From: Anaerolineae bacterium
GTDB lineage: Bacteria > Chloroflexota > Anaerolineae > 4572-78 > J111
Length of the DNA: 64,000 bases
Direction: 5' to 3'
NCBI GenBank assembly: GCA_023151115.1
Contig: JAKLJP010000014.1
Coordinates: 1 to 64,000 of the forward strand
Shown: one piece after another, positions 8,126-17,593 of the stretch
How positions within the stretch are numbered: position 1 is the stretch's first letter
How the letters are laid out: each line of letters opens with the position of its first letter
Translations under genes and position numbers: made by a program
The notes under the pieces: generated by a model
What the model was told of the DNA's origin: nothing
Database searches by the model: none
Seen by the model: only the letters and a program-made list of their open reading frames with translations

Positions 8126-8602
8126 AATATCCTTGAAGAGAAATGGACAACAAAATCCATCGCGCGTAAAATTGAACTTACATTAACAGATAATGCAATT
8201 GAAAAAACTGCGCCGTTATTTGGGGCTCAATTATCATTGCGTAGAGTTGATTCACCTGAGGAATTTGTAACGTTTGAACAATAGCCTGCTTTGCCATCTC
8301 CAGAAGCCATCAGCGAAGTATTAAAAGAGGATGAAACCAGAAAGTCAGAGATTGAATCAACAGAATTATCAAAGCTTAACCTCAAGACCCAAGTTGACCC
8401 ACTGGATTATTTTGTAAAGAGTGAACAAGGGATTCTTATTTCACAGTCAATAGATTACAAAGGCAAATCGAGAAAGGAACAGCAAGAGCGGTTTGCTTTA
8501 TTGTATGTTTGGGCTTACAACGAAATCCTGGTCAAAGCAATGTGTACAGTGGAGGTGAATCATGACGCTTTCCCTCGCAGAAGCCATCGCCCGCGTACCT
8601 GA
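8126..8602 (+). pseudogene. Degenerate hypothetical gene with internal stop
   Basis: One reading frame is open from 8126 to a TAG at 8282 (containing KIELTLTDNAIEKTAPLFGA and SLRRVDSPEEFVTFEQ) and continues from a possible TTG at 8291 to 8602 (PSPEAISEVLKEDE, LKTQVDPLDYFVKSEQG, GKSRKEQQERFALLYVWAY). The stretch is clearly more AT-rich than its neighbours, lacks an SD and runs into the start of the next gene. It may be the remains of a foreign gene or two small ORFs. The product was not recognised. Confidence 0.35.
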
Positions 8603-9470
8603 CTGGGCCGGTCTGAACGATTTGAAAATCACCCTGCTGACCGACGGCATCACTAACCAGAATTACCGCATTGACCTGGGCAGTGAGTCCTTTGTCCTGC
8701 GCATTGCCGGGGCCAACACCGAGCTGCTGGGTATTGACCGCCATAACGAACATGCGGCCCACCAGGCGGCGGCGGCGCTCGGTATCGCCCCGGAAATTCT
8801 CTACTTCATTGAGCCGGAGGGGTATATTGTATCGCGCTTTGTCAGCGGTAAGCCGATTCCGCCGGAGGAGATGGCCCAGCCGGAGCATATTCGACGGGTA
8901 GGGGCAGTGTTACGGCAGGTTCATGCCATGTCCGCTATCCCCGGCACCTTTTCGCCCTTCCGTGTGGTCGAGGATTACACCCAGACCGCTCGACGTTATG
9001 GAGTTACCTTCCCCGATAATTTCGACTGGCTGCTGGTTCGCATGCGCGACATCGAAGCTGCTTTTCTGCAAAACCCCTTTAGCCCCTGCCCTTGCCATAA
9101 CGATTTGCTCAACGCTAACTTTCTGGACGACGGCCAGGTGCGCATCCTCGATTGGGAATATGCCGGCATGGGCGACTGCTTTTTTGACCTGGCCAACTTT
9201 TCGGTCAACCACAATTTTGGGGATGAGCCAGACCGCCTGCTACTGCAAGCCTACTTTGGCGAAGCTACCTCTGCCCGCCTGGCCCGGCTCAAACTGATGA
9301 AGATCATGTCCGATTTCCGCGAAGCCATGTGGGGTATGGTCCAAATCGGCATCTCCCAGCTCGATTTCGACTTCCGCGAGTACACCGACAAGCATTTCAA
9401 GCGGATGACGGCGAACTTTCAAGACCCGCGCTTTGGGCAGTGGTTGGAAGAAGTGACGGGTAAAACGTGA
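8562..9470 (+). CDS. Choline/ethanolamine kinase-like phosphotransferase
   Basis: The 302-residue protein belongs to the aminoglycoside/choline kinase fold. It has a nucleotide-loop region TDGITNQNYRID (27-38), a Lys/Arg-containing strand FVLRIAG, the catalytic CHNDLLNANF (His179, Asp181, Asn186) and the metal-binding ILDWEYAGMGD (Asp197). LicA-like choline kinases carry the same order. Start ATG at 8562 has a strong GGAGGTGA SD. It lies directly upstream of a dimethylglycine/sarcosine-dehydrogenase-like gene, which suggests choline or methylated-amine metabolism. Substrate is inferred, not shown. Confidence 0.8.
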   Translation: MTLSLAEAIARVPDWAGLNDLKITLLTDGITNQNYRIDLGSESFVLRIAGANTELLGIDRHNEHAAHQAAAALGIAPEILYFIEPEGYIVSRFVSGKPIPPEEMAQPEHIRRVGAVLRQVHAMSAIPGTFSPFRVVEDYTQTARRYGVTFPDNFDWLLVRMRDIEAAFLQNPFSPCPCHNDLLNANFLDDGQVRILDWEYAGMGDCFFDLANFSVNHNFGDEPDRLLLQAYFGEATSARLARLKLMKIMSDFREAMWGMVQIGISQLDFDFREYTDKHFKRMTANFQDPRFGQWLEEVTGKT

Positions 9471-9540
9471 GGCGTGATACGAGGACGCGAGGACTCGAAG
9501 AATATTTCGCCTCATCGCCTCACACCTCATCGCGTCTTTA
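9464..9540. repeat. Heptamer hairpin between the kinase and oxidoreductase genes
   Basis: Units AACGTGA, GGCGTGA, TACGAGG, ACGCGAG, GACTCGA face TTCGCCT, CATCGCC, TCACACC, TCATCGC. The first unit contains the upstream gene's stop codon TGA (9468-9470). Confidence 0.7.
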
Positions 9541-9561
9541 TGTATGAAGGAGGGTTTCACA

Positions 9562-11994
9562 TTGTCCAAATTCCCCTCACACGCACAAGTGGTTATCATC
9601 GGCGGGGGCGTGGGTGGATGCAGCATTGCCTACCACCTGACCTTAATGGGCTGGAAAGATGTGGTGGTGCTGGAACGGAACGAACTGACCAGCGGCTCGA
9701 CCTTTCACTCCGCCGGGCTGATCGGCCAATTGCGCACCAGTTCCAACCTTACCAAAATGATTCGCTACAGCACCGACCTGTACCGCCGTCTCCATGCCGA
9801 AACCGGGCGCGACCCCGGCTGGCGTGAGGTGGGCAGTTTGCGTCTGGCCTCGTCGCCGGAGCGGCTGGAGGAGTTGAAGCGGCTGGTAGCGGTCTCCCGC
9901 TCCTTCGGCCTGCCGCTTGAATTAATTACGCCCCAGGAAGCGCAAAACCTCTTCCCCTTGATGACCCTCGACGATGTACGCGGCGCGGTTTATTTACCCA
10001 CCGACGGTTTTATTGACCCGACCGGGCTGACGATGGCCCTAGCTGCTGGGGCGCGGGAACGGGGCGTGCAGTTCCTCACCCACACCCGCGTCCAGAGCAT
10101 TTCTTTGAAAAAGGGCCGGGTGAGCGAAGTGATCACCGATAAAGGGGCTATCCAGACCGAAATTGTGGTCAACGCCGCCGGGCAGTGGGCCGGCGAGATT
10201 GGGCGCATGGCCGGCCTGAATTTGCCGGTCATCCCGATGGCCCACCTTTACCTCATCACCAAACCCATCGCGGGCGTGCGCCACGACTTCCCGACTATGC
10301 GCGACCCCGATTTGCTGGTTTACTTCCGCGAGGAAGTCGGCGGGCTGATTATGGGCGGCTACGAGCGCCAGCCGGCTCCTTGGGCTTTGGACGGTATCCC
10401 GGCCGATTTCAATAATAAGTTGCTGGAGCCCGATTGGGAGCGCTTTACCCCATTGATGGAAAACGCCATCCGCCGCGTTCCGGCCTTGGAAAACGCAGAA
10501 ATTGTGACCCTGCTCAACGGGCCGGAGGGTTTTACCCCCGATGGTGAATATCTACTTGGTCCCACCGCGGTGAAAGGCTTCTGGGTGGCGGCTGCTTTCT
10601 GCGCGCACGGGTTGGCCGGGGCGGGTGGCATCGGCAAGGCCATGGCCGAGTGGATTGTTGACGGCCACCCGGAATGGGATTTGTGGCGGCTCGACGTGCG
10701 CCGTTTTGGGGCCAATTATGCCAGTCAGTCCTACACCCTGGCCCGCACCGTCGAAACCTACGCCAAATATTACGATATTCACTACCCCAACGAGGAGCGG
10801 CAGTCGGCCCGCCCGCTGCGCCTCTCGCCGGCCTATCACCGCCTCAAGGAGTTAGGCGCGGTTTTTGGCGAAAAGACCGGCTGGGAGCGGCCCAACTGGT
10901 TTGCGCCCTACGAGCAGCAGGCCACTCACGGCCACAAGCCGCGGGGCTGGGCGCGCCATCATTGGTCGCCCGCGATTGGAGTGGAACACCTGGGCACGCG
11001 GGAACGGGCCGGCCTCTTTGACGAGACATCCTTCAGCAAAATCGAGCTGCGCGGGCCGGGCGCGCTGACTTTGCTGCAACGGCTCTGCGCCAACGATATT
11101 GACCAGCCGGTGGGCCGGGTCATCTACACCCAGATGCTCAACCCGCGTGGCGGTATCGAGTGCGATTTTACCGTGACCCGCCTGGAAACAAACCGATTTA
11201 TGATAGTCACCGGCACGGCTTTTGGCCAGCATGATTTATCGTGGATTCGGCTGAATATGCCGGAAGACGGTTCCGTCATAGTGGACGACGTGACCTCGAC
11301 GCGGGCCTGCTTTGGCCTGTGGGGACCGCGCGCCCGTGCTATCCTGCAAAAAGTGACCAAAAGCAATGTGTCCAATGCCACTTTTCCCTATTTAACCGCT
11401 CAGGCTTTAACTATTGGCGATGTGCCGGCGCTGGCCCTGCGGGTTACTTATGTGGGCGAACTGGGCTGGGAAATTTACTGCGGCATGGAGTACGGCCAGC
11501 GGCTGTGGGATACTTTGTGGGCAGCCGGTCAGCCGGAAGGACTGATTGCCGGGGGCTATCGGGCCATTGATAGCCTGCGGTTGGAAAAGGGCTACCGCTA
11601 CTGGAGCGCCGATATCGGCCCGGATTACACGCCCTATGAGGCCGGGCTGGGCTTTGCGGTCAAGCTGAACAAGGGCGATTTTATGGGCCGCGAGGCGCTG
11701 GTCAAACAAAAAGAGACGGGCCTGCGGCGCAAACTGTGCTGCCTGACCCTGGCCGATCCCACCGCTATCCCTATCGGTAACGAACCTATTCGTATAGGTA
11801 ATCAAATTATTAGTTGGATTACATCAGGAGGATATGGCTATTCGGTAGGCAAAAGTATCGCCTACAGCTATTTGCCCATGGAGTACGCTGCTGTGGACAC
11901 GGGACTGAATGTAGAAATTTTGGGTGAGCAAATTGAGGCCGTAGTTGCTAGTGAGCCGCTGTGGGATCCGAAAGGGGAGCGGGTCAGGGCATAA
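9562..11994 (+). CDS. Dimethylglycine/sarcosine dehydrogenase-like FAD and folate enzyme
   Basis: About 810 residues from a TTG at 9562, chosen because AAGGAGGG lies 7 bases upstream; the in-frame ATG at 9544 overlaps that SD. The N-terminal half is a DAO-type FAD oxidoreductase with VVIIGGGVGGCSIAYHL (10-26) and ELTSGSTFHSAGLIGQLR. The C-terminal half is a GcvT-like folate-binding aminomethyltransferase domain (ERAGLFDETSFSKIEL, FTVTRLETNRFMIVTGTA, YVGELGWEIY, GYRAIDSLRLEKGYR). Such enzymes demethylate dimethylglycine, sarcosine or related N-methyl compounds and transfer the C1 unit to tetrahydrofolate. The substrate cannot be set from sequence; the choline-kinase-like neighbour fits betaine/choline degradation. 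Confidence 0.85.
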   Translation: MSKFPSHAQVVIIGGGVGGCSIAYHLTLMGWKDVVVLERNELTSGSTFHSAGLIGQLRTSSNLTKMIRYSTDLYRRLHAETGRDPGWREVGSLRLASSPERLEELKRLVAVSRSFGLPLELITPQEAQNLFPLMTLDDVRGAVYLPTDGFIDPTGLTMALAAGARERGVQFLTHTRVQSISLKKGRVSEVITDKGAIQTEIVVNAAGQWAGEIGRMAGLNLPVIPMAHLYLITKPIAGVRHDFPTMRDPDLLVYFREEVGGLIMGGYERQPAPWALDGIPADFNNKLLEPDWERFTPLMENAIRRVPALENAEIVTLLNGPEGFTPDGEYLLGPTAVKGFWVAAAFCAHGLAGAGGIGKAMAEWIVDGHPEWDLWRLDVRRFGANYASQSYTLARTVETYAKYYDIHYPNEERQSARPLRLSPAYHRLKELGAVFGEKTGWERPNWFAPYEQQATHGHKPRGWARHHWSPAIGVEHLGTRERAGLFDETSFSKIELRGPGALTLLQRLCANDIDQPVGRVIYTQMLNPRGGIECDFTVTRLETNRFMIVTGTAFGQHDLSWIRLNMPEDGSVIVDDVTSTRACFGLWGPRARAILQKVTKSNVSNATFPYLTAQALTIGDVPALALRVTYVGELGWEIYCGMEYGQRLWDTLWAAGQPEGLIAGGYRAIDSLRLEKGYRYWSADIGPDYTPYEAGLGFAVKLNKGDFMGREALVKQKETGLRRKLCCLTLADPTAIPIGNEPIRIGNQIISWITSGGYGYSVGKSIAYSYLPMEYAAVDTGLNVEILGEQIEAVVASEPLWDPKGERVRA

Positions 11995-12082
11995 TAGGGA
12001 TAGCTTATTTGGGCGTGGTTCAGAAACCCAACACGTTAGATTGACCCTCGTAAAACGTAATGAATTTACGCAGCAGTTATTA

Positions 12083-12338
12083 GGCATGTCCAAGAAAATA
12101 ATTATCCAATCTCGTGAAACGTGATGACTCTCAGAGGCTGTCTAAAAATTGGCAAAACCTGAGTTTGACCAGGGTAAAATCTACGAAGGACACGAAGAAA
12201 CACAAAGTTTTTAGCCCTTTTCTTGGTGTTCTTAGTGTTCTTCGTGGATAATAAAGAATTTTTAGACACCCTCTCAGAAAAGAGTCATCACGTTTCACGA
12301 GAGTCAAATTTGTTGGATGATTTAAATCTTGGAACTGC
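12083..12338. mobile_element. MITE-like element with a heptamer hairpin, itself interrupted by a second MITE
   Basis: Ends are GGCATGTCCAAGAAAATAAT plus TATCCAA on the left and the inverse of GCAGTTCCAAGATTTAAAT plus CATCCAA on the right; the same two end sequences flank 45713-45832. Inside, arms CTCGTGAAACGTGATGACTC (about 12111-12130) and their inverse GAGTCATCACGTTTCACGAG (about 12283-12302) show the seven-base period. The loop of this hairpin holds the 140-base element at 12134-12273. Confidence 0.6.
12134..12273. mobile_element. 140-base MITE, copy 1
   Basis: Terminal inverted repeats GAGGCTGTCTAAAAATT and AATTTTTAGACACCCTC (one mismatch). The interior is an imperfect inverted repeat (ACGAAGGACACGAAGAA and its inverse). 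A nearly identical copy lies at 47819-47958. There is no coding capacity, so it is a non-autonomous element. Confidence 0.8.
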
Positions 12339-12380
12339 TTTTGTGATAAAAAAGGTCAATCAATTCGAGGATGTTCAACA

Positions 12381-13751
12381 ATGGAGAACAAAGCCATTTC
12401 TGAGAACCGGTCCAGATTTCCAGATACCTTCCGAGCCAAGCAAGTAATCCTCATTGCTCAATGGTTGGCTGGGGGAGAAAGCGGCATGATCGTTGGCAGC
12501 AGTGGTGCGGGTAAGTCGAACCTGGTGAGTTTTCTGATGAACCGACCCGACGCGCTGGCAAGATATATCGCTCGCCAGCCACAGCGCTACTGTTTCCTGC
12601 TGCTGGATGTGAACGCTCTGCCGGCCCTGACTGTACCGATTTTTTATCGCGGTTTATTTCAAAGTTTAAGCGATGCGGCAGAGCAGGTGGACGCCGAGCT
12701 ATTTCACGCGGTGCAGGCTCTCAAGACTCAACCGGTCAATTGGGATGACTCCTTTGCCGTGCTGACGCTGCTGCAAAAGGCGCACCAGCTTTTTATAAGG
12801 CAGGCTGGAAAAAAGATCGTCTGGCTACTTGACCGCTTTGATGAGGCCTGTCGCTACCTGGATGCGCAAACCCTGAATAGTCTACGCGGCTTGCGCGACC
12901 AGTTTAAAGAAGATCTAACTTATCTGTTGTTCACCCGCCAACCTCTGACTCGCCTGCGCTCGCTAAGTGAAATTGACGAGTTCTACGAAATTGTTGCCGC
13001 CAACACTTGTTGGCTGGGACCAATGAGTGAAGCCGACTCGCGCTGGATGGCGCAGTATATGGCCGCCCGCCGTAACCTTACTTTCGCTGAGCCAATTGTA
13101 ACCCAATTGATCACGCTTACCGGCGGTTTACCGGCTTTTTTGAGAGGCGCTTGTCTCGCGCTGGCTCAGGGAGAACTCAATCCGGGGCAATCAAACCAGG
13201 AGTGGGCGAGACAGTTGTTGACCCGCCCCGAGTTCCAGCGGAACTGTCAGGAGATTTGGCGCGATCTGACCCCGGAGGAGCAGCACGCGCTCTCGGCGCT
13301 ACAAACCGGCGGCGCTATCAGCGCATTAGACAGGAATACAGTGGCCTATTTGGAAAATATGGGGCTGATTGACAAGAATAAAGGCCTTTTTTCGCCAATT
13401 TTTGCGGCGTATATTGCCCAGCAGCGCGGGGAAACAGCCGGATTGCTCGAACTGCATCCCAAAACGCGGGCGGTAGTGCGGGGGGGCATGGCCTTAAATA
13501 TCGAATTGACCCCCTCCGAAGACCGCCTGCTTTCCTTCCTGCTGGAACATCCCGGTGAGATTTGCCAAAAAGACACCCTTATTTATGCCGTGTGGCCTAA
13601 CGATTACCAGGCCGCAGGCATCAGCGATGAACGGCTGGCCCAATTGGTCAAGCGGCTGCGTGACAAAATTGAACCGAATCCCACCGACCCACTTTACATT
13701 CAGACGGTGCGGGGCCGCGGATATCGGCTGGTACAGCCGGGGGAGGCTTGA
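12381..13751 (+). CDS. P-loop ATPase with C-terminal OmpR-type winged helix
   Basis: 456 residues. Walker A is GSSGAGKS (39-46), Walker B IVWLLDRFDE (146-155); the region up to about 340 looks like an AAA/STAND-type ATPase. The last 90 residues (about 367-453) form a PhoB/OmpR-type winged helix with LTPSEDRLLSFLLEHPGEIC and YIQTVRGRGYRLV. It is likely a transcription regulator whose DNA-binding domain is controlled by nucleotide-dependent assembly rather than by a receiver domain. GAGG lies about 10 bases before the ATG. It stands alone between a MITE complex and deoB; targets are unknown. Confidence 0.75.
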   Translation: MENKAISENRSRFPDTFRAKQVILIAQWLAGGESGMIVGSSGAGKSNLVSFLMNRPDALARYIARQPQRYCFLLLDVNALPALTVPIFYRGLFQSLSDAAEQVDAELFHAVQALKTQPVNWDDSFAVLTLLQKAHQLFIRQAGKKIVWLLDRFDEACRYLDAQTLNSLRGLRDQFKEDLTYLLFTRQPLTRLRSLSEIDEFYEIVAANTCWLGPMSEADSRWMAQYMAARRNLTFAEPIVTQLITLTGGLPAFLRGACLALAQGELNPGQSNQEWARQLLTRPEFQRNCQEIWRDLTPEEQHALSALQTGGAISALDRNTVAYLENMGLIDKNKGLFSPIFAAYIAQQRGETAGLLELHPKTRAVVRGGMALNIELTPSEDRLLSFLLEHPGEICQKDTLIYAVWPNDYQAAGISDERLAQLVKRLRDKIEPNPTDPLYIQTVRGRGYRLVQPGEA

Positions 13752-13929
13752 CTTATTGAGATAAGGTTGAATATTATTTGGTTAAAGTCCAATTATCAAG
13801 AGTTAGGTGGCATAAGTTGGGATCAAAACCAGGCTAATCTTCTCCTCTTCCCGTCTTCCCGCTTGTGCATATTACACTCGTAGGGTAGAATCCCCGGTGG
13901 TCCGAAACATTGAATGAAGGGAAACCGCG

Positions 13930-15114
13930 ATGGCCCGGCAGATCAAACGAGTCAACCTGATTATCCTGGATAGCGTCGGTGTGGGGGACGCGCCCGACGC
14001 AGCCGCTTATGGCGACGAGGGCAGCAATACGCTGGGCAATATTGCGCGCGCTGTTGGCGGGCTGCACCTGCCAAATATGGGCGAATTGGGCCTGGGTAAT
14101 TTGGCCGACATCCAGGGCGTCCCGCCGGTGGCCCAGGCGCGGGGCGCATTTGGCCGCTTGACCGAAACCAGCGCCGGCAAAGATACCACCACCGGCCATT
14201 GGGAACTGGCCGGCGTGCCGCTGGAGAAGCCGTTCCCGCTCTATCCCAACGGCTTTCCCGCGGACCTTATGGCCGAATTTGAAACCCGGATTGGCCGGGG
14301 CTGGCTGGGCAACTACCCTGCCTCCGGCACCGAAATTATCAAAGCGTTAGGGGCGGAGCATATCGCCAGCGGCAAAGTGATTGTTTACACCTCCGGTGAC
14401 AGCGTTTTTCAAGTGGCCGCCCACGAAGAAGTGGTCCCCCTGGACGAATTGTACCGCATCTGCCAGATTGCCCGCGACCTGCTGACCGGCGAGCATGCGG
14501 TTGGCCGGGTGATTGCCCGCCCTTTTGTCGGCCAGCCGGGCAGTTTCAAACGCACCGAGAATCGCAAAGATTTCAGCCTGGAGCCGCCCCGCGAGACGAT
14601 TTTGGATGTGGTCAAGGCGGCTGGTAAAGAGGTCATGGGCGTCGGCAAGATTGAGGATATTTTTGCCCATCGCGGCTTGACCCAGAGCAACCACACCGGC
14701 AATAACATGGCCGGGGTGGAGGCGATTATGGAATTTTGCCAGTTGAGCAACGAGGGCTTGATTATAGCCAACCTGGTGGATTTTGATGCCCTCTACGGCC
14801 ACCGCAATGATCCGCGCGGCTATGCCGATGCCCTGGAAGCCTTTGATAAGCGGCTGCCCTTTATTAAAATGGCGATGTGCGGCCACGATGTGACCTTCAT
14901 CGCCGCCGACCACGGCAACGATCCGACCACTCCCAGCACCGACCACTCCCGCGAGCGCGTGCCGCTGCTGGCTTTTGGGGTAAATGTTAAGCTCAATGTG
15001 AATCTGGGGACGCGGGCCTCGTTTGCCGATGTTAGTGCGACCATTGCCGATTTGCTCGACCTGGCCTGGTCCGGTCCTGGAGAGAGCTTTGCGGCGGAGC
15101 TTGTCGGCGCATGA
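13930..15114 (+). CDS. deoB: Phosphopentomutase
   Basis: 394 residues, the usual DeoB length. It interconverts (deoxy)ribose-1-phosphate and -5-phosphate in nucleoside salvage, with two Mn ions in an alkaline-phosphatase-like core. Motifs: [15 protein letters not shown] near the N-terminus (metal Asp), [11 protein letters not shown] (phosphorylated Thr), [15 protein letters not shown], and [18 protein letters not shown] near the C-terminus (metal ligands). GAAGGG precedes the ATG. Its last codons overlap the DUF456 gene (ATGA), so the two are translationally coupled. Together with mtnP and RNase PH it shows ordinary nucleoside and phosphate turnover. Confidence 0.95.
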   Translation: MARQIKRVNLIILDSVGVGDAPDAAAYGDEGSNTLGNIARAVGGLHLPNMGELGLGNLADIQGVPPVAQARGAFGRLTETSAGKDTTTGHWELAGVPLEKPFPLYPNGFPADLMAEFETRIGRGWLGNYPASGTEIIKALGAEHIASGKVIVYTSGDSVFQVAAHEEVVPLDELYRICQIARDLLTGEHAVGRVIARPFVGQPGSFKRTENRKDFSLEPPRETILDVVKAAGKEVMGVGKIEDIFAHRGLTQSNHTGNNMAGVEAIMEFCQLSNEGLIIANLVDFDALYGHRNDPRGYADALEAFDKRLPFIKMAMCGHDVTFIAADHGNDPTTPSTDHSRERVPLLAFGVNVKLNVNLGTRASFADVSATIADLLDLAWSGPGESFAAELVGA

Positions 15115-15647
15115 GTGGTTCGGAACTGTTCTCGCAAAGTTTTGTACTGTTCATCACCCTGTTTGTGATGCTGATTGGTCTGCTGATAAATTTCCTGCCC
15201 ATTTTTATCCCCGGCACCCTGGTGATGTGGGGGGCGGCCCTGTTTTATGGATTGGTTTTGGGTTGGGAGAAGTTAGGTTGGTGGGCCTTTGGCCTGATAA
15301 CCTTTTTCATGCTCCTCGGCCTCATCGCCGATGCGGTGGCCGGCCATTTTGGGGCGAAGATGGGCGGGGCTTCGTGGCTGGCGGTCTTTGTAGGCGCAGT
15401 GCTAGGTTTGATGTTGGGCCTGGTCGGCAGCTTGATTGGCACGCCGCTAGTGGGCTGTTTGGCCGGGCTGCTGGGGGCTGTGGGCGGCGTGTTGTGGATT
15501 GAGTACCGGCGCAATAAAGATTGGGAGGCCGCCCTCAGAGCCACCAAAGGCTACCTGGCCGGGTCGGCCGCCGGGTTGATGGCCCGCTTTACCTCCGGTA
15601 TTTTTATGTTGGGCGTTTTTCTGGCACGGGTCTATGTGTGGCCGTGA
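15111..15647 (+). CDS. DUF456 membrane protein
   Basis: 178 residues with about four to five hydrophobic segments. The glycine-rich pattern [19 protein letters not shown] and [17 protein letters not shown] is that of DUF456 proteins, small bacterial membrane proteins of unknown function. It overlaps the deoB stop by four bases, so it is co-transcribed and probably coupled to deoB; a functional link to nucleoside metabolism is not established. Confidence 0.75.
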   Translation: MSGSELFSQSFVLFITLFVMLIGLLINFLPIFIPGTLVMWGAALFYGLVLGWEKLGWWAFGLITFFMLLGLIADAVAGHFGAKMGGASWLAVFVGAVLGLMLGLVGSLIGTPLVGCLAGLLGAVGGVLWIEYRRNKDWEAALRATKGYLAGSAAGLMARFTSGIFMLGVFLARVYVWP

Positions 15648-15691
15648 AAGGATGAAGCGAGACAAAAGCTATTCCTGCGCCTTAATAATTC

Positions 15692-15765
15692 TCAGTGAAT
15701 CCAATTTTTCACTGTAGCGGACGGCATACGGATGCCACCCTACGGGAAATTTGAATCCACTGATT
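15692..15765. repeat. Intergenic inverted repeat related to 17437-17520
   Basis: CAGTGAATCCAATTTTTCAC and its partial inverse near GGAAATTTGAATCCACTG flank GTAGCGGACGGCATACGGAT. The core GCGGACGGCAT/GGATG is shared, inverted, with the repeat at 17437-17520. Confidence 0.45.
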
Positions 15766-15772
15766 CTGGCTG

Positions 15773-16687
15773 TTAATAGGCAAAAGTATCTACCAACGCT
15801 CCTGTCGTGTCTCTCAAATACGCCGCATCGCCGTTGTTGTTCCAGATGCTCTCGCCGGACAAGCCCCAGTATAAGGCATTGGCGCTGGTTTCACCCTGGC
15901 CTGAATAGAGGCGAAACGCCGCGCCGGGTGCAACGGTAAAATCCCCAAAGGTATAAATATGATTGGCCTCATCCTTGAGGGTAAAACCTTGCATTTGCAC
16001 GGGCGTGTGGCCTTGGTTGGCTATTTCGACCCATTCGCCGTTGGGATTCTCGTTGTCGCTGCCGGGCGCGTCGGCCTGAATCTGGATAATTTTTAAGGCC
16101 ACCTCTGAACCGGCCCACAACCCTCGGCCGGCTTCACGAGCCTCACGCTCCGCTTGTCGAAATTCCGCTTCATAGCGAATATTAGGCTGAACGGTAAAAC
16201 TGTTGGCAAATCCCTGCTGTACAATTTCCAAATTTACCATCCTGCCATCGGCCCACACATAGGCCAGAGAGCGACCATACTGGTCAAACGTCTCCAGATC
16301 AAACTCCAATTGCACCTGTTTCCCTTCCACTAACTGGCGATTGAGCGCCGTAGCTTCATTGTAATAGGGCTGGTCTCGCTCTGGGGTGTTGATGCCAATG
16401 TAACGCACCCGGCGGCCATTGGTCAGTTCCACCGTATCGCCATCCACCACCTGAGCGACCGTGACAGTTTCCAGGCCCTCGGGTTGAGTGGGGCTGCTAC
16501 TGCCCGGCGTCGCCGGAGGGGGATTCACTACAGTGACTGTAGGGGGCAAACTGATGGGGGGCGCGGTAGAGGACAGTGGGAGGGGGGTGGCCGTATCGGC
16601 CGGAGGGGAGGTTTCAACCCCGGAACAGGCCAGCGAAACCAGCCAAAAGCTAAGGGCGACGGCCATCAAGCGGCGTTTGAGCGTCAT
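15773..16687 (-). CDS. Secreted staphylococcal-nuclease-like protein with lamin-tail domain
   Basis: 304 residues from the ATG ending at 16687 (GGAG six bases upstream). A lipoprotein-type signal ending in SLACSG is followed by a Pro/Thr/Ser-rich linker. The SNase domain (about 75-195) keeps the catalytic set: VVDGDTVEL, RRVRYIGINTPE, and the Arg of FDQYGRSLAYVW. A lamin-tail (LTD) domain follows (about 205-300: GEWVEIANQG, GFTLKDEANHIYTFGDFTV). It should be a surface-anchored Ca-dependent nuclease, probably for nutrient DNA/RNA. Monocistronic. Confidence 0.85.
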   Translation of the reverse strand: MTLKRRLMAVALSFWLVSLACSGVETSPPADTATPLPLSSTAPPISLPPTVTVVNPPPATPGSSSPTQPEGLETVTVAQVVDGDTVELTNGRRVRYIGINTPERDQPYYNEATALNRQLVEGKQVQLEFDLETFDQYGRSLAYVWADGRMVNLEIVQQGFANSFTVQPNIRYEAEFRQAEREAREAGRGLWAGSEVALKIIQIQADAPGSDNENPNGEWVEIANQGHTPVQMQGFTLKDEANHIYTFGDFTVAPGAAFRLYSGQGETSANALYWGLSGESIWNNNGDAAYLRDTTGALVDTFAY

Positions 16688-16792
16688 AGGGCTGCTCCGA
16701 TAATAGAACAAAGGTTCTTGATGATAGGCTGAATTTTAACAGAAGAATGAGGGGATGTCAAAGGTAATAGCGGCTGCGGCCAGGACAAACGT

Positions 16793-17396
16793 CTACTTAA
16801 CCAATGCTGCTGTGAGACGACCTTCGCCGCTCTGACCGGTCAATTCCTCCCACCAGCGTACACCGCTGGCCTGGCTTTCGGCGTCCGTCACGTTCACCAC
16901 CCGATAGGGTGTTGCCAAAAACAACGCCTCATCCGCTGTGCAAATGCGGGCCAGCGTTTGGAGATGCCCGAGATGGTCCTTGTTGGTATGCACTGCGCCT
17001 TCGCTGGCTAACAAATGGAAGGGGCCAGCTTCAAATCGGCCAGAGACTGCACCGGCCAGCAGCAACGCCGGTAAGCCTCGACATAACTTTCGACTTGTCG
17101 CAGACGGCGGCGATACTGGTCCAGGAGAGGGCCAACCTCGGCGCCATTCGCTCCGGCCTGTTCTAACAGGGCCACAGTTTCCGCCAGCGCGGCCCGGCCG
17201 GCTGCTCCCACCGCGGCGTACTGCTCCTGTAAAAGCTGCGGGCAAAGGTAGACTTGCTTTTGCTCCCAGAATTTGAAGGTTTCTCTTTTTTCCTGGCTCT
17301 ATCCGCGTGCTTCATCAGTTTGACGACAGTTTTCTGTTTAAGTTCGGAGAACTGAGTACCAATCTCTGCAAAGCTCATTTTCGTGTGAAACTTCAA
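16793..17396 (-). pseudogene. Broken hypothetical gene with at least two frameshifts
   Basis: Three minus-strand fragments in different frames join logically. The first (from 17396) begins MKFHTKMSFAEIGTQFSELK and shifts in an A-rich run near 17290. The second reads FWEQKQVYLCPQLLQEQ and ALAETVALLEQAGANG. The third, after a shift near 17040, reads FHLLASEGAVHTNKDHLG and VRWWEELTGQSGEGRLTAALV before stopping. Intact it would be about 200 residues, largely helical. No family was recognised. Sequencing error could mimic this, but two shifts make decay more likely. Confidence 0.5.
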
Positions 17397-17436
17397 TATT
17401 GTAACAGCAGCTTCTTTTTTGTCTATACTAAGCGCA

Positions 17437-17520
17437 CGTTAAAATTTCCGTAGGACAGCACCCCTATGCCGTCCGCTGACGCATGGGGATGCATCCGCTA
17501 CGGAAATTTTGAAATGCGTT
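17437..17520. repeat. Intergenic inverted repeat (CCGTAGCGG type)
   Basis: CGCACGTTAAAATTTCCGTA at the left pairs imperfectly with TACGGAAATTTTGAAATGCG at the right; inside are GCCGTCCGC and CATGGGGATGCATCC. It is related to 15692-15765. Confidence 0.5.
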
Positions 17521-17593
17521 GGGTATAAATCTGTCCAGAAAATTCGGGAGGTAGACTTATACTCATCAATGATTCAGATACGGTAATCCCTGC

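Noticed and set aside
12223..12447. 74-residue ORF upstream of the ATPase gene
   Set aside because: Its N-terminal half is translated MITE sequence and it overlaps the ATPase start in another frame.
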